Shown one piece after another: positions 1-9,537 of a stretch of DNA of 10,264 nucleotides (position 1 is the first letter of the stretch; each line of letters begins with the position of its first letter). The stretch spans positions 1 to 10,264 of the forward strand of contig CAIUQW010000187.1 of assembly GCA_903901395.1 (NCBI GenBank), given 5' to 3'. The position numbers and the translations under genes are program-made. Source of the DNA: an uncultured Chlorobiales bacterium (lineage in GTDB: Bacteria; Bacteroidota; Chlorobiia; Chlorobiales; Chlorobiaceae). The notes beneath the pieces are model-generated. The model was not told the DNA's origin and ran no database searches. It saw only the letters and a program-made list of their open reading frames with translations.

Positions 1-2129
1 TAGACCTCGCTCACCACGAAGAGCGCCTCGCCGTCGGCGTGAACCTTCAGAACCATGGACTCGGCACTCCGCTGCATCGAAAGTACTGCGCCGGTCGAAA
101 AGCGCTTCATCCCCTGCCATGATGCGCCGGTCACGAAAACGCCGCCATCGGCGCATCGTCCGCTCATGACTACATCGATGGCCTCGCCGTCGCTTTGCGC
201 GGCGCTGGCCCACGGCGCGAATCTCGCTCGCGGCATCGCGCCCGCAAGCTCGTAGACCGCCACCGGCGTTTCGCCTGAGACGAGCTTCAGCTTGCCCGCC
301 GCCACCGGCTTCAGCGCGGGATTGTCAATAGGTGCGGGACTGAGCACGTAGCCGACGTTAAGCATCCGCAGCACCTCGGGACTGGCAAGATTGTCGGTGC
401 GGGCAAGCAGCTCCTGATAGATGCCGAGCTTGGCCGCGTGATAGCCGCCCACCGATTCGATGCCCGCGAGGCTGAACTTGTTCTCGCCAAACAACGGGCC
501 TGCCGGGTAGATACGAAAGACGCCCGGACGGCGGGCGAGGAAGCGGGTGACTTCATCGCCTTCGAGCGCCCGGTCGAGCGTCTTTCGCTCCACCAGTGGT
601 GATACCCGAAGCGAATGCTCGTCCGGCGAGACGATGCGCTGGTCGATCCAGGCGAGGTCGGCGCACGAGAGTACAACAAGCGCGATGGCTGCCGTCCGTG
701 GCGCGATCATCTTCCGCGCGGCGATCCAGAGCAGCCCCGCTATCAGCGCCGAGGCGAGAATCAGCATGAACAGGCTGTTGCGCCACAGCTCCCAGCGGAG
801 ATTGGCCACCATCGTGACCAGATCGTAGTTGTCGATCTGTACGGGCGAAAACGAGGCGCGAATCAGTTGCTCCAGTCCGCCTTCGAGAGAGAGAAACAGT
901 ACCGCCGCGACGCCGACAGCGATACCGCCACACTTGAGCAGCCGGGACGATTCGGCGAGCGGTTTGTCGAGCCACGCCTGAAGGCCGTATCCCGCCAGAA
1001 GCGCGAGACAGAGCGCCACGACGACGAGCGCCATCGAGGGCACGCGGAAAGAGCTGAACTTGGGCGCGAAGTGGTAGAAGAGGTCGTAGACGGGACTGAA
1101 AAAGTTGCCGAACGAAAGCAGCAGCGCCAGCGCCGTCATGGCGGCGAGGAAGCGCACCATCGGCTTTTTGCGACCCGCGACGACTCCGGCAGTGGCGAAA
1201 CCGAGCACGGCGAGGCCCGCGTAGTGCGGAAAATCGGTGAAGGGCATGAAGCCCCAGTAGGTCGCGCCGCCGAATCCGAACGCGCCCGGCAGGAGGTAGG
1301 TGAGCAGCTCCAGTGGGTGCATCGACCAGAGCGTGGCGTAGCGGTACGCCTCGGCGGCATCGCCCGCGCCACCTCGCGCCGAGAAGGGCAGGTAGCCAAG
1401 CGCGGGCAGATAGACTTGCAACGCGATGGCCACGCCGAGCGCGAGCGCCGAGATGGTGAGCACTCCGCTTTTCCATTTCGGGACGCCGGGCTTCGAGTCG
1501 AACAGAATCTTCACCACGAGCAGCGGTACGACGAGCATCCAGGAGTACCACGCGATCTGCACGTGAGCGCGCTGGAGCTGCAAGCCGAGCACGAGCGCCA
1601 GAAGTCCGGCATCGGCAGGGCCGCCCTTTTCGGCGAGGCGTATCGCCGCCCAGAGCGCCCACGGCATGTACGCCGCCGTCATGAGCTGGCTGCCGTGGCC
1701 GTAGACGAGCATGGCGGTCATGTAGGGATTGAGCATGAAGGCCGATCCGGCAAGGAACGCCGCAATGCTGCCAAGCCCGAGCCGCCGCGCGAGCACGAAG
1801 CCGCCCATGCCCGCAAATATGAGGTGCAGCAACTGGATATAGATCGGATCGAGATGGAGGAAGCCAAGCACGAGATTCGGCAGATAGAGGCCGCTCAGAT
1901 AGCTGAACGCCTCGACGGTCGGCATCCCCGAAAATGTCCAGGGCTGCCAGAGCGGATAGTGACCAGTCCGCGCCTGCAACGCCTGAAGCGCCTTGTCGAG
2001 CGCCATCGGCGTAACGCTGTCAGGCGATCCGGGCGTGAACTGCAACGTGAGGATCGGCCCGAACGGCGCTATGAGCAGGAGAGCAAGTATTGCTATGGCG
2101 GCCAGGTGCGGCCAGACGGCTTTTTTCAC
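1..2129 (-). CDS. YfhO-family polytopic membrane protein, GT-C-like (partial, C-terminus beyond window)
   Basis: Reading is open from a GTG at 2127-2129 to the left edge, giving 709 residues with no stop. The N-terminus is a short basic start followed by a hydrophobic helix at about residues 9-29. A polar loop at about 30-75 follows, with an Asp at 37 and the pattern PLWQPWTFSGMP (59-70), typical of YfhO proteins. Roughly ten more hydrophobic segments run to about residue 470. The rest is a soluble, probably periplasmic domain that ends in VVSEV, where the family usually has a YYPGW motif. Known family members are GT-C-fold proteins; Bacillus YfhO is linked to lipoteichoic acid glycosylation. 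Here it probably transfers or modifies sugars on a lipid-linked glycan outside the membrane. The GTG overlaps the flippase TGA by 4 bp and has only a weak ribosome site, so coupled translation is likely. Substrate unknown; a polymerase or ligase role is an alternative. Confidence 0.85.
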   Translation of the reverse strand, partial: MKKAVWPHLAAIAILALLLIAPFGPILTLQFTPGSPDSVTPMALDKALQALQARTGHYPLWQPWTFSGMPTVEAFSYLSGLYLPNLVLGFLHLDPIYIQLLHLIFAGMGGFVLARRLGLGSIAAFLAGSAFMLNPYMTAMLVYGHGSQLMTAAYMPWALWAAIRLAEKGGPADAGLLALVLGLQLQRAHVQIAWYSWMLVVPLLVVKILFDSKPGVPKWKSGVLTISALALGVAIALQVYLPALGYLPFSARGGAGDAAEAYRYATLWSMHPLELLTYLLPGAFGFGGATYWGFMPFTDFPHYAGLAVLGFATAGVVAGRKKPMVRFLAAMTALALLLSFGNFFSPVYDLFYHFAPKFSSFRVPSMALVVVALCLALLAGYGLQAWLDKPLAESSRLLKCGGIAVGVAAVLFLSLEGGLEQLIRASFSPVQIDNYDLVTMVANLRWELWRNSLFMLILASALIAGLLWIAARKMIAPRTAAIALVVLSCADLAWIDQRIVSPDEHSLRVSPLVERKTLDRALEGDEVTRFLARRPGVFRIYPAGPLFGENKFSLAGIESVGGYHAAKLGIYQELLARTDNLASPEVLRMLNVGYVLSPAPIDNPALKPVAAGKLKLVSGETPVAVYELAGAMPRARFAPWASAAQSDGEAIDVVMSGRCADGGVFVTGASWQGMKRFSTGAVLSMQRSAESMVLKVHADGEALFVVSEV

Positions 2130-3622
2130 GGAGCTTCAGTCGATCTTTGACGTTTCAGAAAAGGGATGAGTTTGAAAATAACCTCCAGCTCCTCCGGTTC
2201 CAACCCGAACGCCCGGATCAGCAATGCGAAGACAACTGCGCCGGTTACGCCCGCTACGCCAAGCAGCATGAGCGGCGGCATCGGGAGCGCCGTGTATCGG
2301 ACGGCAAGCATGACAGCGCCAGCCACGACGCCAGCCGTGAGCGGCTTCCAGAGCTTGAAGGAGAGAACCGGAATATTCAGCAGGTTGCGGAGTTGAATCA
2401 TCCTCGCGAGCGTCAGCAGTACCGTGACGGCGAGCATCGAGAGCGCCGCGCCGTTCAGCCCGAAGCGAGGAATCAGGAGCCAGTGCAGGAGCGCCTGAAG
2501 CACCAGCGCCACTGCCTGGTTGATCATGCTCAGCCGCTCCCCGCCGCTCATGGCGAGCACCGTGTTGCCGAGGCCGAACGAAACGTTGAGCAACGACGCA
2601 ACGGCAAGCAGCACGAGCGCGACCGTGCCATCGGCAAACCCCTTGCCGAACACCGAAAGCACATCAGCGGGAAAAAGCACGAGCAGCAGGAACGGAACCA
2701 TGACCATCGTCACGATCCAGCGATTCACCATCTCGTAGGTTTCGCGCACGCCCTCAATCTCCTGCCTGCCGTGGTATCCGGCGATCATGGGCGCGGCGAT
2801 TCCCGAAAATGCAATCAGCGTCGAGCGCAGCAACCCCGCCGTGCGGGCAGCGGGCTGGTAGTGGCCGACCTTACCGACATCGGTGAGGAGACCCAGCATC
2901 ACCACATCGATCCAATGCGAGAGCATCGTGAAAAGCGAGACCGCCAGCAGCGGCAGCGCGAATCTCGACAGCTCGCGATTGCCTTCGGCATGGAGAACGT
3001 CACTCACGCCGACGCCGGTCATCCGCCGAAAGCCCGGCAGAATCCAGACGAGCGCCACCAGCGGCGCGACCGCGAACGGCAGCGCCAGCGCGGCGTTGAC
3101 GCCCGATACGTAACGGGCAGTCACCATTGTGAGCACCAGCAACACCGGCTGAATCACCTGCGTGGCCAGCACCTTCGGCAAGAGGCGGCGATGCGCCTGC
3201 ATCGCGAAGCCGCTCATCATCGTCATCACCGCAAGAGGCAGCGCTGCCGCCGCGCTGCACAGCGCCAGTTGCAGAAGCCCTCCGCCATGAAGTACTCCGG
3301 CAATCGGCCCCGAAAAGAGCAGCAGCAGCACGCCGACAAGTATCGACGCGAGCGCCGAACGTTTCATCGCCGCGGCGATGATCGCCTTTCGCTCCTCGCC
3401 CTCCCGCTGACTGACGAAGCGCAGCAGCCCCGCGTCGAGTCCACCCACGGCCAGCACCTCGCCAACCTGCATCACCGCGACCACGAGCGCGTAGGTGCCA
3501 AGCGCTTCCGCGCCGAGCAGCCGCGCCGCCGCGAGGTTGTAGGCGAAGCGGAAGAGCTGCCCGAACGCGAACCCGGCCATCGCGATGCCGCCCTCCCGGG
3601 CGATAGTCACCTCTCGCTTCAC
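2126..3622 (-). CDS. Wzx-like polysaccharide flippase (MATE/MOP superfamily)
   Basis: 498-residue, very hydrophobic protein with about 12-14 membrane segments and short basic loops. The N-terminus has the pattern of polysaccharide synthesis/export flippases (Polysacc_synt group): an amphipathic start, then AARLLGAEALGTYALVVAV at about residues 32-50, a signature where a paired helix follows LG..xxGxYal. Length is normal for Wzx proteins (400-520). It most likely flips an undecaprenyl-linked glycan from cytoplasm to periplasm. The GTG at 3620-3622 is chosen because GGAGG lies 5 bases before it at 3628-3632 and because it overlaps the upstream TGA as GTGA. A GTG two codons earlier (3626-3628) lies inside that ribosome site. 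The gene ends in TGA at 2126-2128, overlapping the next start. Confidence in the fold is high; the glycan carried cannot be told from sequence. Confidence 0.92.
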   Translation of the reverse strand: MKREVTIAREGGIAMAGFAFGQLFRFAYNLAAARLLGAEALGTYALVVAVMQVGEVLAVGGLDAGLLRFVSQREGEERKAIIAAAMKRSALASILVGVLLLLFSGPIAGVLHGGGLLQLALCSAAAALPLAVMTMMSGFAMQAHRRLLPKVLATQVIQPVLLVLTMVTARYVSGVNAALALPFAVAPLVALVWILPGFRRMTGVGVSDVLHAEGNRELSRFALPLLAVSLFTMLSHWIDVVMLGLLTDVGKVGHYQPAARTAGLLRSTLIAFSGIAAPMIAGYHGRQEIEGVRETYEMVNRWIVTMVMVPFLLLVLFPADVLSVFGKGFADGTVALVLLAVASLLNVSFGLGNTVLAMSGGERLSMINQAVALVLQALLHWLLIPRFGLNGAALSMLAVTVLLTLARMIQLRNLLNIPVLSFKLWKPLTAGVVAGAVMLAVRYTALPMPPLMLLGVAGVTGAVVFALLIRAFGLEPEELEVIFKLIPFLKRQRSTEAP

Positions 3623-4791
3623 GCCCACCTCCGTTGCATGGCGTCCCGCAACTCGCGCACCATCGCGTCGGCGAGCGCGTCCCAGCTGTGTGCTCTCGCG
3701 AACGCCTGCCTCTCCGCTTTCCGCCTGTCACTCAGCGCTTCGGGCACGAGCCGGACGAACTCATCGGGCGTCACGGCGACATGCGCCACTTCGCTTGCAT
3801 TGCGGACGGCGTCGCAGTAGTCGATGGCGAGTATCGGCACGCCCGCTGCCGCGTATTCGTAGAGCTTGTTCGGATTGGAGGCCCGCTTCAGCTCGCTCCG
3901 TTCGAGCGGCATCAGGGCGAGATCAAACCGCTGCACCCACGCCGGAAGCTCGTCGTACGCCACCTTGCCAACCCAATGCACGTTCGGCAAACCGAGCAGC
4001 GCCGCGTGACGCTCCACCCAGTCGCCAGCATACGCCGGGCCGATGAGGACGATGCTGTACTCCGGCCACGCTTTCGCGACCGCCGCGACAAGGTCGGCAT
4101 CGAGCCAGTCCATCGCCCCCGCGTAGCCAAGCAATGGACGAGGCAACGGAGAGAGTTGGGACGGCGCTTCGGCGCGAGGCTTGGCGAAGTGCTCGAACTC
4201 GACGCCATTGCCGAGTTCAACGCAGCGCTGCTCCGGTCGAGGCGAAAGCTTGTCGAGCAACAGAGTGCTCACAGAAAAGATAAGATCGGCCTTCTCTACA
4301 TACCGGCGCATCGAGTCGCGCAACCACGGCTGGCCGGGCGTGAAGCCGAGGTGGTCGTCGTTGGCGTCGTAAAATCGAACCCGGCAGCGCATCGCCGACG
4401 CTGTGCCGCCCCAGTAGATGTTGCTCAGGCCGATGATCCGGTTGGTGGATGAGAAGCTGAGCATCCGGCACCAGAAGACGGCGACCGTCCGCCCGGCAAG
4501 GGTGACGAACCAGCGGATAAGCGGATTGTCGAAGAGCTGCGGCTTGCCCGGCGGAATGTTCTTGAGGAACGGCACCGTCACCACCGTCACGCGCCCGCGC
4601 TTCACCGGCAGCCAGTGGCTCGGGCGGCCCACGGCGAATGGCTCGATGAAGAGAATGCGCCACTCCGCCGGAAAACGGGCGAGCAGACGCTGCTTCCGCG
4701 TGGAGAGAAAATCCCACTGGATCTCCGAGAACCAGATAAGATCAATGTGCTTAGCGCCGCGCCGCAAGCTCGTAAATCCTGATTTTTTCAT
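3619..4791 (-). CDS. Glycosyltransferase, GT1/GT4-type (TuaH-like)
   Basis: 390 residues from the ATG at 4789-4791. The N-terminal half begins HIDLIWFSEIQWDFLSTRKQ (about 15-34), a pattern of TuaH-like glycosyltransferases in which a short strand is followed by a TRKQ helix. The C-terminal Rossmann half has a LGNGVEFEHF turn, a GKVAYDELP segment and the motif SNPNKLYEYAAAGVPIL (about 305-321), which in GT-B enzymes holds the nucleotide-sugar diphosphate. It is a soluble or membrane-associated cytoplasmic enzyme that probably adds one sugar to the lipid-linked glycan. The ATG overlaps the methyltransferase end by 41 bases and has no clear ribosome site. A TTG at 4765-4767 has AGGA 9 bases upstream and would cut the overlap to 17 bases, so the start is uncertain. 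The TGA at 3619-3621 overlaps the flippase GTG. Sugar donor and acceptor are not predictable. Confidence 0.88.
   Translation of the reverse strand: MKKSGFTSLRRGAKHIDLIWFSEIQWDFLSTRKQRLLARFPAEWRILFIEPFAVGRPSHWLPVKRGRVTVVTVPFLKNIPPGKPQLFDNPLIRWFVTLAGRTVAVFWCRMLSFSSTNRIIGLSNIYWGGTASAMRCRVRFYDANDDHLGFTPGQPWLRDSMRRYVEKADLIFSVSTLLLDKLSPRPEQRCVELGNGVEFEHFAKPRAEAPSQLSPLPRPLLGYAGAMDWLDADLVAAVAKAWPEYSIVLIGPAYAGDWVERHAALLGLPNVHWVGKVAYDELPAWVQRFDLALMPLERSELKRASNPNKLYEYAAAGVPILAIDYCDAVRNASEVAHVAVTPDEFVRLVPEALSDRRKAERQAFARAHSWDALADAMVRELRDAMQRRWA
3628..3632 (-). promoter_or_regulatory. Shine-Dalgarno of the flippase gene
   Basis: GGAGG on the minus strand, 5 bases before GTG at 3622. It lies within the last codons of the upstream glycosyltransferase. 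It decides the start: the alternative GTG at 3628 overlaps this site and so cannot be served by it. Confidence 0.7.
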
Positions 4792-5332
4792 AAACGCACC
4801 GCAGCATCGGTCTGACGCCGCGCAGGCAGAAAAGCGGCGAGCGGATGCCAAACTCGGCGCTACGCACCAGCTCGAATCCCGCGCGAGACAGCAGCGCATC
4901 GAGCGAGCGCTTCGGCATTTCGTGGAAGTGGTCGGGGCTTTGCAGGAAACCCGGCTTCCACGCCGGAGTGGAGAGAAACAGGCGCGACGAGGGCGCTGGA
5001 TCGAGCGCCTCGCGGATTTCCAGCAGGAGATGCAGCGGATTGTAGAGGTGCTCGATCACCTCGAAGGCGGTCACCACCGGATAGCTCGTCGCCACACCGA
5101 GCGTTTCGGTGTCGAGATCGACCGAGGTGGTGTCGAAGCGGCAGCCGAAATGCGCTTCGAGCATCGCGGTCACGGGCGTCCGGTCGCCGATGTCGAGTCC
5201 GGCGCTGACCGGGAGAGACAATACCGACGAACCACGGACGAAGGCGAGGCTCTTCTCCCATCGTACCCGATGCGCCGAATCAGCGCTCCACGCGCCATCA
5301 ACGACCGTCCGAAATTCCTGCACCTGCGTCAT
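4751..5332 (-). CDS. Class I SAM-dependent methyltransferase, glycan cluster
   Basis: 193-residue protein. Residues 45-55 (GLDIGDRTPVT) sit where motif I binds S-adenosylmethionine. They are followed by an acidic strand end (VDLD, 71-74) and by FEVIEHLYNP (90-99), the post-II motif typical of Methyltransf_11/23 enzymes. A FLSTP strand and SPDHFHEMP loop follow, then a C-terminal AGFELV strand. The usual glycine-rich loop of motif I (GxGxG) is not present; DIGDRTP replaces it, so activity is likely but not certain. The context between a GT2 enzyme and a second glycosyltransferase suggests O- or N-methylation of a sugar or capping of the chain; the substrate is inferred only. The ATG at 5330-5332 overlaps the GT2 stop as ATGA and has AAGGG 9 bases upstream (5342-5346). 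The TAA at 4751-4753 lies inside the next gene's start region. Confidence 0.85.
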   Translation of the reverse strand: MTQVQEFRTVVDGAWSADSAHRVRWEKSLAFVRGSSVLSLPVSAGLDIGDRTPVTAMLEAHFGCRFDTTSVDLDTETLGVATSYPVVTAFEVIEHLYNPLHLLLEIREALDPAPSSRLFLSTPAWKPGFLQSPDHFHEMPKRSLDALLSRAGFELVRSAEFGIRSPLFCLRGVRPMLRCVYEKIRIYELAARR

Positions 5333-6201
5333 GTGTCGCTTCCCTTGCTGTCATCCGGTTCCTCCTTCTTTGCTCGCCGAAACAGTTGGAAAAGCAACAG
5401 ACCGCGCAACGCACGGAACGGCAGAAGCAGCGGGTAGAGCACAAGGCCGCCGATCATACCGTGCTTGGCGAAGAGCGTCATCGCCGCGCCGCTTTTGCGA
5501 AGCTGCTTGCCGAGATTCATCTCGCCGCCGGAAGAGGCCGAGACGCGGTGCCAGATGCGCGACGCGGGCTGGTACATGATGACGAGGCCGCGCTTGCGAG
5601 CCTTGATCGAGAGATCGACATCCTCGCCGTACATCCTGAAACGCTCGTCGAAGCCGCCCACCGCCTCGAAATCGCGGCACCGCATGGCCAGGCAGCACCC
5701 GGTGGCGTACCAGACCGGCTCCGGCACATCGAAGCGCGGCCCGTCGGGCTGGCGGATACCGGTGTGTTCGATCAGCCCGGTCGCCGGTTCAAGCACGCCG
5801 CCCGCGAACCAGATGCGCGATGGATCGTCCATGTAGAGAATTTTCGGTGCTGCGATGCCGACCCACGGCTTTTGCAACTCATCGATGAGCGGCTGGAGAA
5901 ACCCCGGGTCGACGACGGTATCGTTGTTCAGGAAAATCACGCCGTCAAAGCCGCGTCCTTTAAGCGACCGGAAGCCAGCGTTGTTGCCCCCCGCAAAGCC
6001 GAGGTTCTTGGGCAGTTCGAGAATCTCGACCTGCGGAAAAGCTCTCCGAACATGGGCGACCGTGCCATCGGTCGAACCGTTGTCCACCAGCAGCGTGGTG
6101 AACTCAGGGCTTTCAACCTTTGCGAGCGAGGCAAGGCAGGCGAGAGTATCCTCCGCGCCGTTCCAGCTCAGCACGATGATCGCTGTTTTGCTCATCGTCA
6201 C
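5329..6201 (-). CDS. GT2 family glycosyltransferase (WbbL/rhamnosyltransferase-like)
   Basis: 290-residue GT-A enzyme. The N-terminal nucleotide-binding strand leads to VDNGSTDGT (39-47). LPKNLGFAGGNNAG (63-76) is a hallmark of rhamnosyltransferase-like GT2 proteins. NND at 92-94 (FLNNDTVVDPG) is the metal-binding DXD equivalent, and GEDVDLS (192-198) supplies the usual ED catalytic-base region. The last 45 residues are basic and hydrophobic (about 250-279), probably a membrane-anchoring amphipathic tail. It would add a sugar, perhaps a deoxyhexose, to the growing lipid-linked glycan at the cytoplasmic face. The start is GTG at 6199-6201, overlapping the GT4 TGA as GTGA with AGGA 6 bases upstream (6208-6211). 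An ATG two codons later (6193-6195) is possible but is spaced 12 bases from the ribosome site. Family is certain; donor sugar is inferred. Confidence 0.93.
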   Translation of the reverse strand: MTMSKTAIIVLSWNGAEDTLACLASLAKVESPEFTTLLVDNGSTDGTVAHVRRAFPQVEILELPKNLGFAGGNNAGFRSLKGRGFDGVIFLNNDTVVDPGFLQPLIDELQKPWVGIAAPKILYMDDPSRIWFAGGVLEPATGLIEHTGIRQPDGPRFDVPEPVWYATGCCLAMRCRDFEAVGGFDERFRMYGEDVDLSIKARKRGLVIMYQPASRIWHRVSASSGGEMNLGKQLRKSGAAMTLFAKHGMIGGLVLYPLLLPFRALRGLLLFQLFRRAKKEEPDDSKGSDT

Positions 6202-7340
6202 ATTTCATCCTGTTTGCATGTTTCAAGAAATACCGCTGCCTTAGAGGTGAACTCGCGCCACGAGTTGCGGCGGCGGAACTCCGCGATGCCCGCCTCCAGC
6301 GGCAGATGCTCGCTCGCGCGGAAAAAGTCGAGAATCCCGTCGGCCAGCGCTTCAGCTCCCTCCTCGCGGACGACCCAGCCGGTGCGCCCGTGCTCCACCT
6401 GAGCACCGAGGCCACCAGCGTTGCAGGCGATCACCGGCACGCCGTGGCCAAAGGCGAGCGAGACGATGCCCGACTGCGACGCCGAACGGTAGGGCAGCAC
6501 CACGGCGTCCGCCCCCGCCATCAGCGTGGCGACTTCGCCCGCGGGAACATAACCCACGCGGAAATCGACCTTTCCGGCGATGCCGAGCCGATCTGCATGA
6601 TCGCGAAAGCTCGACGAATCGAGAATGAACTCACCCGCGATGACCAGCCGCACCGAATCGTCCCTCCGTGACACTGAGGCCATCGCCTCCAGCAAAATGT
6701 CAAGCCCTTTGTATTCGCGAACATAACCGAAGAAGAGCAGCACCTTCGCCGCTTCGGGCAGGCCAAGCGTTCGCCGTGCATCGGATTTGGAGGGAATCGG
6801 ACTCTGCGACTCATAGAGCGGATGGAAAAGGCGGAGCGTTCGAACGCCGGGCGCGAAGGCGAGCAGCTCCGACTCGACGGCGCGGGAGAGGGTGATGAAC
6901 CCGTCGGCGGAGGAGACAAGCAAACGCTTCAGCATCGATTCTCCCGGAATGGAATCGTGGGAGGTGAAATTGTGCAGCAGCACCAAAGTTTTCAGGCCGC
7001 TCGCCCGGCGCATCAGCGCCGTCAGTGGCGCGAGAATGCCGCTCCAGTAGGCGACAAGCAGCACGTCGGCCTTGAACTCTCGAAGTCTGCGGGCCGCCGA
7101 GAGCCAGCTCAGCGGATTCATGAGATCGAGTGAAAGCGGCGCGGCGGATACAGGCGCAACGTCAGAATCCGTTGCCGGACGACCCTTCATGAGCCATCGG
7201 GGATAGATCCGGCGGAACGTCACCGGCACAACCTTGCAGCCCGCCGCCTCAAAGGCCCGGCAAAGCTCATCGCTGAATCGCGCGATTCCCCCCTTGAGCG
7301 GAGGAAACGGACTCAGCAGCACTATCCGCAGGGGCGTCAA
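6198..7340 (-). CDS. GT4 family glycosyltransferase with SQSG-type motif
   Basis: 380 residues, GT-B fold. The N-terminus reads LRIVLLSPFPPLKGGIARFS (4-23), the glycine loop of GT4 acceptor domains. The C-terminal domain starts near residue 190 with FFGYVREYKGLDILLEA, then VIAGEF, and YVPAGEVATLMAGADAVVLP. The usual EX7E segment is replaced by SASQSGIVSLAFGHGVPVIA, so neither conserved glutamate is evident; this SQSG pattern recurs in one GT4 subgroup. It probably adds an early sugar to the glycan. The frame opens right after the HPr TAA and the first usable start is TTG at 7338-7340, with GGAAG 8 bases upstream (7349-7353). A GTG at 7320-7322 would remove residues in the first strand and is less likely. 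It is 33 bases from HPr and ends in a GTGA overlap with the GT2 gene, making it the first gene of the glycan module. Confidence 0.9.
   Translation of the reverse strand: MTPLRIVLLSPFPPLKGGIARFSDELCRAFEAAGCKVVPVTFRRIYPRWLMKGRPATDSDVAPVSAAPLSLDLMNPLSWLSAARRLREFKADVLLVAYWSGILAPLTALMRRASGLKTLVLLHNFTSHDSIPGESMLKRLLVSSADGFITLSRAVESELLAFAPGVRTLRLFHPLYESQSPIPSKSDARRTLGLPEAAKVLLFFGYVREYKGLDILLEAMASVSRRDDSVRLVIAGEFILDSSSFRDHADRLGIAGKVDFRVGYVPAGEVATLMAGADAVVLPYRSASQSGIVSLAFGHGVPVIACNAGGLGAQVEHGRTGWVVREEGAEALADGILDFFRASEHLPLEAGIAEFRRRNSWREFTSKAAVFLETCKQDEM
6208..6211 (-). promoter_or_regulatory. Shine-Dalgarno of the GT2 gene
   Basis: AGGA on the minus strand, 6 bases before GTG at 6201, located in the last codons of the upstream glycosyltransferase. 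It favours the GTG over the in-frame ATG at 6195. Confidence 0.55.
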
Positions 7341-7373
7341 GAGGTTGGCTTCCGGTTTGATTCGGCGGTGACT

Positions 7374-7640
7374 TTACGCTTCGCCGAATCCCTGTTCGAA
7401 AAATTCGATAAGGCTTTTGGCCGCCTCCGCTTCGTCCTCGCCCGCCAGCTTGAGCACCATGCGCGACCCCTTGGGCGCGGCCAGGCTCATGACGCCGATG
7501 ATCGACTTGGCGTTGATTTCCGAACCCTCCATCTCGATGAAGAAGTCGGACTTGAATTTCGAGGCGAGTTTGACAACCGCCGCCGCTGGCCGGGTATGCA
7601 GTCCCGCGCTGTTCCTGATGATCACTTCCTGGACGATCAC
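7374..7640 (-). CDS. ptsH: HPr phosphocarrier protein
   Basis: 88 residues, the normal HPr length. Active-site His15 lies in SAGLHTRPAA (11-20) and the regulatory Ser46 in AKSIIGVMSL (44-53), both at exactly the canonical positions. In known systems His15 takes phosphate from enzyme I and passes it to sugar permeases, while Ser46 is phosphorylated by HPr kinase/phosphorylase. No enzyme I, enzyme II or hprK is in this window. In bacteria without sugar PTS transporters such an HPr is expected to act in regulation; that is inference here. The GTG at 7638-7640 is the only start in frame after a TAA 24-26 bases upstream, and its ribosome site is weak. It sits 47 bases after the acetyltransferase and 33 before the GT4 gene, so it is probably cotranscribed with obg and possibly with the glycan genes. 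Confidence 0.95.
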   Translation of the reverse strand: MIVQEVIIRNSAGLHTRPAAAVVKLASKFKSDFFIEMEGSEINAKSIIGVMSLAAPKGSRMVLKLAGEDEAEAAKSLIEFFEQGFGEA

Positions 7641-7687
7641 TGATTCTGGTCGGTTAAAGGGTTATGGCTGGTGGTGCCGGAACGGTC

Positions 7688-9532
<1,845 letters not shown>

Positions 9533-9537
9533 CATTA

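Noticed and set aside
553..1662. Minus-strand 369-residue open frame inside the YfhO region, suggesting a frameshift
   Set aside because: Its Arg/Ala-rich sequence has no family pattern, and the YfhO frame itself stays open without interruption from 2129 to the left edge.
615..3820. Two long plus-strand open frames (511 and 576 residues) over the YfhO and flippase genes
   Set aside because: They are antisense to genes with clear family similarity, have Arg/Gln/His/Glu-rich composition typical of the reverse frame of GC-rich membrane-protein genes, and show no domain or ribosome site. They are shadows.
1..7340. Recent horizontal transfer of the glycan module
   Set aside because: By eye the GC-rich composition is the same as in obg and gatB, and no integrase, tRNA or direct-repeat boundary is visible. 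A codon-usage computation would be needed to reopen this.
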